The notes beneath the pieces are model-generated. The model was not told the origin of the DNA. It made no database searches and saw only the letters and a list, made by a program, of their open reading frames with translations. From contig NWUY0300013928.1 of the NCBI GenBank assembly GCA_004151065.3, positions 29,179 through 40,699 of the forward strand: 11,521 nucleotides of DNA, read 5' to 3'. Origin of the DNA: Larix sibirica (Eukaryota; Streptophyta; Pinopsida; Pinales; Pinaceae). Positions 9,541 to 11,521 of the stretch are shown piece by piece (position 1 is the stretch's first letter; each line of letters opens with the position of its first letter). Made by a program: the position numbers and the translations under genes.

Positions 9541-9765
9541 GGGAGGAGCTTATGTCTAGTCCGGTCATGCAGCTGGCGGGAGGGTGGCAGCTGGAGGTAG
9601 GACAGGTGGCTTGAAAGATGGGCAAGACAGTGGAGGTGTCATTACCGTTATGCACCCACGGTGGGGGGACAAGGTCCTGACAGGCGATGCTCGTGAGCTG
9701 ATCCCTGATAGGTTGTTCTTTGAAAATGAGCCAGGCAGAGTCAATCTTCTCTTTGGATATGTCAG
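9541..9765. other. GC-rich segment open on both strands, truncated at the NN
   Basis: On the plus strand, a frame is open from just after the TAG at 9557-9559 up to the ambiguous bases, about 69 codons. It has a Gly-rich start and then a varied stretch including HPRWGDKVLTGDAREL and FFENEPGRVNLLFGYV. It has no ATG near its beginning. The minus strand is open too, from 9765 to about 9565, and is Pro/Ser-rich. The plus translation has a more balanced composition. Neither is recognised. The segment could belong to the same element as the broken frame or be an exon fragment cut by the gap. Confidence 0.3.
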
Positions 9766-9767
9766 NN
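9766..9767. other. Two ambiguous bases (NN) before a TA run
   Basis: The NN sits exactly where GC-richer sequence ends and a short TA run (ATATATATATA) leads into the AT-rich start of repeat B. It may be an unresolved microsatellite length or an assembly join. Confidence 0.9.
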
Positions 9768-9900
9768 ATATATATATAGTTCCAAACGTAAAACTTTGAT
9801 TATTAAGTGATGGCACTTAAAGTACTAAACCAAAACTAAAGAGTGGAACTTTGGAGAAATATTTTGCATGGTCTTAAGGTTTGGCATAGCCACGAGTTAT

Positions 9901-10075
9901 AACTATAGGCAAGCATATAATATTTGGGCCTTAGTGGATTTCACTATTGGCGGGTGTTGAGAAGCTTGACAGGTTTAAAACTTAATGCTCAATATTGTGG
10001 TCATGGTGGAATGCACAGTGGTAGACCCCGTGGCAAGGTTCACGTGATGGCATTGGGGTTTGGGATAAACCCTAA
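9901..10075 (+). promoter_or_regulatory. Promoter-like module of repeat B
   Basis: AACTATAGGCA (9901-9911), TATAATAT (from 9916), TGGGCC (9925-9930), a CACGTG G-box core (10041-10046) and AAACCCTAA (10067-10075) lie in this order. All but TGGGCC have counterparts in copy A. TGGGCC resembles the site II element that is often paired with telo-boxes in plant growth-gene promoters. The space between the TATA-like box and the G-box is about 77 bases longer than in copy A. Confidence 0.4.
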
Positions 10076-10174
10076 CCTTGCATTGAAAGACTACCTTCCA
10101 CTAAAATTATTTCATTTATTTTGTTTGAGGGAGGAGCCAATAGGCTCTTGGCCTTTTCGGGGTTTTGAACCACC

Positions 10175-10492
10175 ATGCGTTTCTCCAGGCTTTCAATGGT
10201 GAAACCTTTGCAGCCTGTAACTCAACGTTTGGAAAACTATTTGTACTCAGGGTTTTCGAAGGTAGTTGTCAAGGCTTGGCTTCCTGCTTGTGCCGAAATG
10301 AAAGGTGAGTCCGTCTTTTTTTTTAATTTGACACTGAGTAAGTTATATTAGCAACAACCCGTTTTGCACAGAGTTCTAACCTTCCTTGTTGTTGTTTCGT
10401 GTTCGTATTGTATGATAGGATAACTCCTCAAAAATGTTAATGGCCAGGGAAGGTGAACGAAAGCTCTCAAGATGGTTGAAACTTCAGCTCTG
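10175..10492 (+). other. Exon-like stretches with GT-AG signals in repeat B
   Basis: An open frame starts at ATG 10175 in a favourable context (ACCACCATGC). It reads 43 codons to a strong donor, AAAG/GTGAGT (GT at 10305-10306), and if unspliced it stops at 10351. Its translation has a basic, varied composition (begins MRFSRLSMVK, ends LPACAEMK) and no known domain. After 114 bases an acceptor-like TATGATAG (AG at 10417-10418) precedes a 74-base stretch ending in CTG/GTAAGC (GT at 10493). Joining the two stretches meets a TAA at once, so if spliced the frame would end at the junction. The arrangement parallels copy A, including donor phase. A transcribed, spliced leader is possible but not shown. 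Confidence 0.3.
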
Positions 10493-10599
10493 GTAAGCCT
10501 CTGGCAGACCTGGAACGTCTTCAACCTCAATGTTGTATTGTTAAGTGTTTATGTTTGTTTTAAAGTTTATGTTGGTTGGGCTCGTTGGCCACAACTAAA

Positions 10600-11116
10600 G
10601 GGTTTATAACCCTGAGCTATGACTCTTTGTATATTAAAAGAATTGAATGAATATACAAATCTGTTACTCGTTATAATGTTTGCTTTGCTCGTTATGGCAG
10701 TTATGATATTGTATGTGAATTTTATGGGTTTTAAAACCCTGCCTCTATGTGCGAATGCGTAAGTGTTTTTGGTATGAATAAATTAAAAGAAACTGAGTTA
10801 AGAGAACTCGTTCATTTCCGTGTTATTTGATTTGGACACTAAAGGTTAACTTTTGTTTTCGGGCATAAGCCCTAACTCTACGGTTTTGTGAGTTACTCTG
10901 TTTTAAATATTAATCTTGTCTTAGCTATTTGGTTACGCCTGTTTATGTGCCTTCCATGCTGGATGGTGTTTGGGTATGGGCCAAGCCCTAATATGTAGTT
11001 TTTCATTGTTAGTGAACAATGTGTCTATATTTAAATATTGTGTAATGTGGTTTATCAAAACCCTGGAAAATTATACAACCCGATTTATAAAATTTCTTTG
11101 AATTCGGGGTGAGCCC
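10600..11116 (+). repeat. Series of GGG...CCC dyads at roughly 107-135 base intervals
   Basis: The dyads are GGGTTTATAACCC (10600-10612), GGGTTTTAAAACCC (10726-10739), GGGCATAAGCCC (10861-10872), GGGCCAAGCCC (10978-10988) and GGGGTGAGCCC (11106-11116). The next, weaker one is GGGTTTCGATCC at 11213-11224. Most are followed by T and then AA or G. Steps between starts are 126, 135, 117, 128 and 107. An earlier exact form, GGGATAAACCC, sits at 10062-10072. Sequence between dyads is not obviously repeated, so either the units have decayed with the dyads retained, or the dyads themselves matter. Confidence 0.55.
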
Positions 11117-11521
11117 TTTATGGGTCTCCAACCGTAGATGCGATATTTAATACAGTTATGATGAATAGTAATAATATGACTATGGGTTGAATGATAAAGT
11201 GTAAAGTTGATAGGGTTTCGATCCTCGCCATAGTTAGAAATTATTGTCATTATAAAAATATCAGGTTTAAATTATATTTTGTTTAATATGGTGATGCTAG
11301 GCATTTCCCTGAGTCTGTATTGTATCCAACAAATTTAATATTGCTTTAGATGGGAGATTATTAATTTTCAGGATGTTTTAAAATATGGTTGAAAATCACT
11401 TATATGCTTATATATAAATAAATTTAGAACTGTACGATTCCCTAGTTTAGAAGTCAAGATAATTCTTGATCTTTTGTTTATAATAATTGATTAGAGAATT
11501 TCTATTGGTTTAAACAATAAA
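11117..11521. other. AT-rich tail, nothing recognised
   Basis: Apart from the weak dyad at 11213-11224 this is plain AT-rich sequence without open frames of note. Repeat B may extend into it, but the corresponding part after repeat A (3371 onward) does not align visibly. Confidence 0.6.

Larger units (their letters stand above)
9804..11116 (+). repeat. Diverged dispersed repeat, copy B
   Basis: This is the counterpart of 2166-3370 in the same orientation. Anchors in order are TAAGTGATGGCACTTAAAGT at 9804-9823 (17 of 19 aligned bases match copy A), AACTATAGGCA at 9901-9911, TCACGTGA at 10040-10047, AAACCCTAA at 10067-10075, donor AAAG/GTGAGT at 10305, ATGGCCAGGGAAG at 10440, and CTGGTAAGCCT at 10490-10500. 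GGTTTTGTGA follows at 10882-10891. Between anchors the similarity is moderate with many gaps, so the copies are old. The tail is richer in GGG...CCC dyads than that of copy A. No coding domain of a retrotransposon is visible inside. The left edge lies close to the NN at 9766-9767, and the right edge is uncertain. Confidence 0.6.

Noticed and set aside
2448-11075. Scattered CCCTAA words as interstitial telomere sequence
   Set aside because: They occur singly, never as a tandem array, and fit telo-box or dyad contexts instead.
11213-11224. GGGTTTCGATCC as a tRNA T-arm
   Set aside because: No acceptor stem, D-arm or anticodon arm can be placed around it.

Overview
The window looks like repeat-derived intergenic DNA from the nuclear genome of a land plant, probably one with a large genome. 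It is strongly AT-rich with long T and TA runs. It contains no convincing intact protein gene, no tRNA or rRNA, and no bacterial-type operon. Short plant-type promoter words occur in a repeated arrangement: TATA-like boxes, a CACGTG G-box and AAACCCTAA telo-boxes. The species cannot be named from this sequence. The longest open frames (188 and 198 codons, both minus strand) fall in one GC-rich block and look like a decayed element, not a host gene.

Layout. Positions 1-2165 are AT-rich with only small local duplications and hairpins. Positions 2166-3370 hold copy A of a diverged repeat. Positions 3490-4560 are AT-rich and featureless. Positions 4561-5260 form a CpG-rich block that opens with nested inverted repeats. 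Positions 5261-8530 fade from mixed to very AT-rich sequence without a supported gene. Positions 8545-9765 are a sharply GC-richer block, with ambiguous bases near both edges (8524 and 9766-9767). On the minus strand it carries a broken reading frame that starts MPPKK and is interrupted by three clustered stops. Positions 9804-11116 hold copy B of the repeat, and the remainder is AT-rich.

The main observation is that A and B are colinear, in the same orientation and about 7.6 kb apart. Shared anchors appear in the same order: TARGTRATGGCA(C)TTAAAGT, AACTATAGGCA with a TATA-like box, TCACGTGA, AAACCCTAA, an exon-like stretch ending in a GTRAG donor, and a second exon-like stretch ending in GGTAAGCCT. 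A tail rich in short GGG...CCC dyads follows. In B these dyads recur roughly every 107-135 bases. I cannot assign the family. An old pair of LTRs, two solo LTRs, or two copies of a transcribed non-coding repeat all remain possible. All similarity statements are by-eye alignments.
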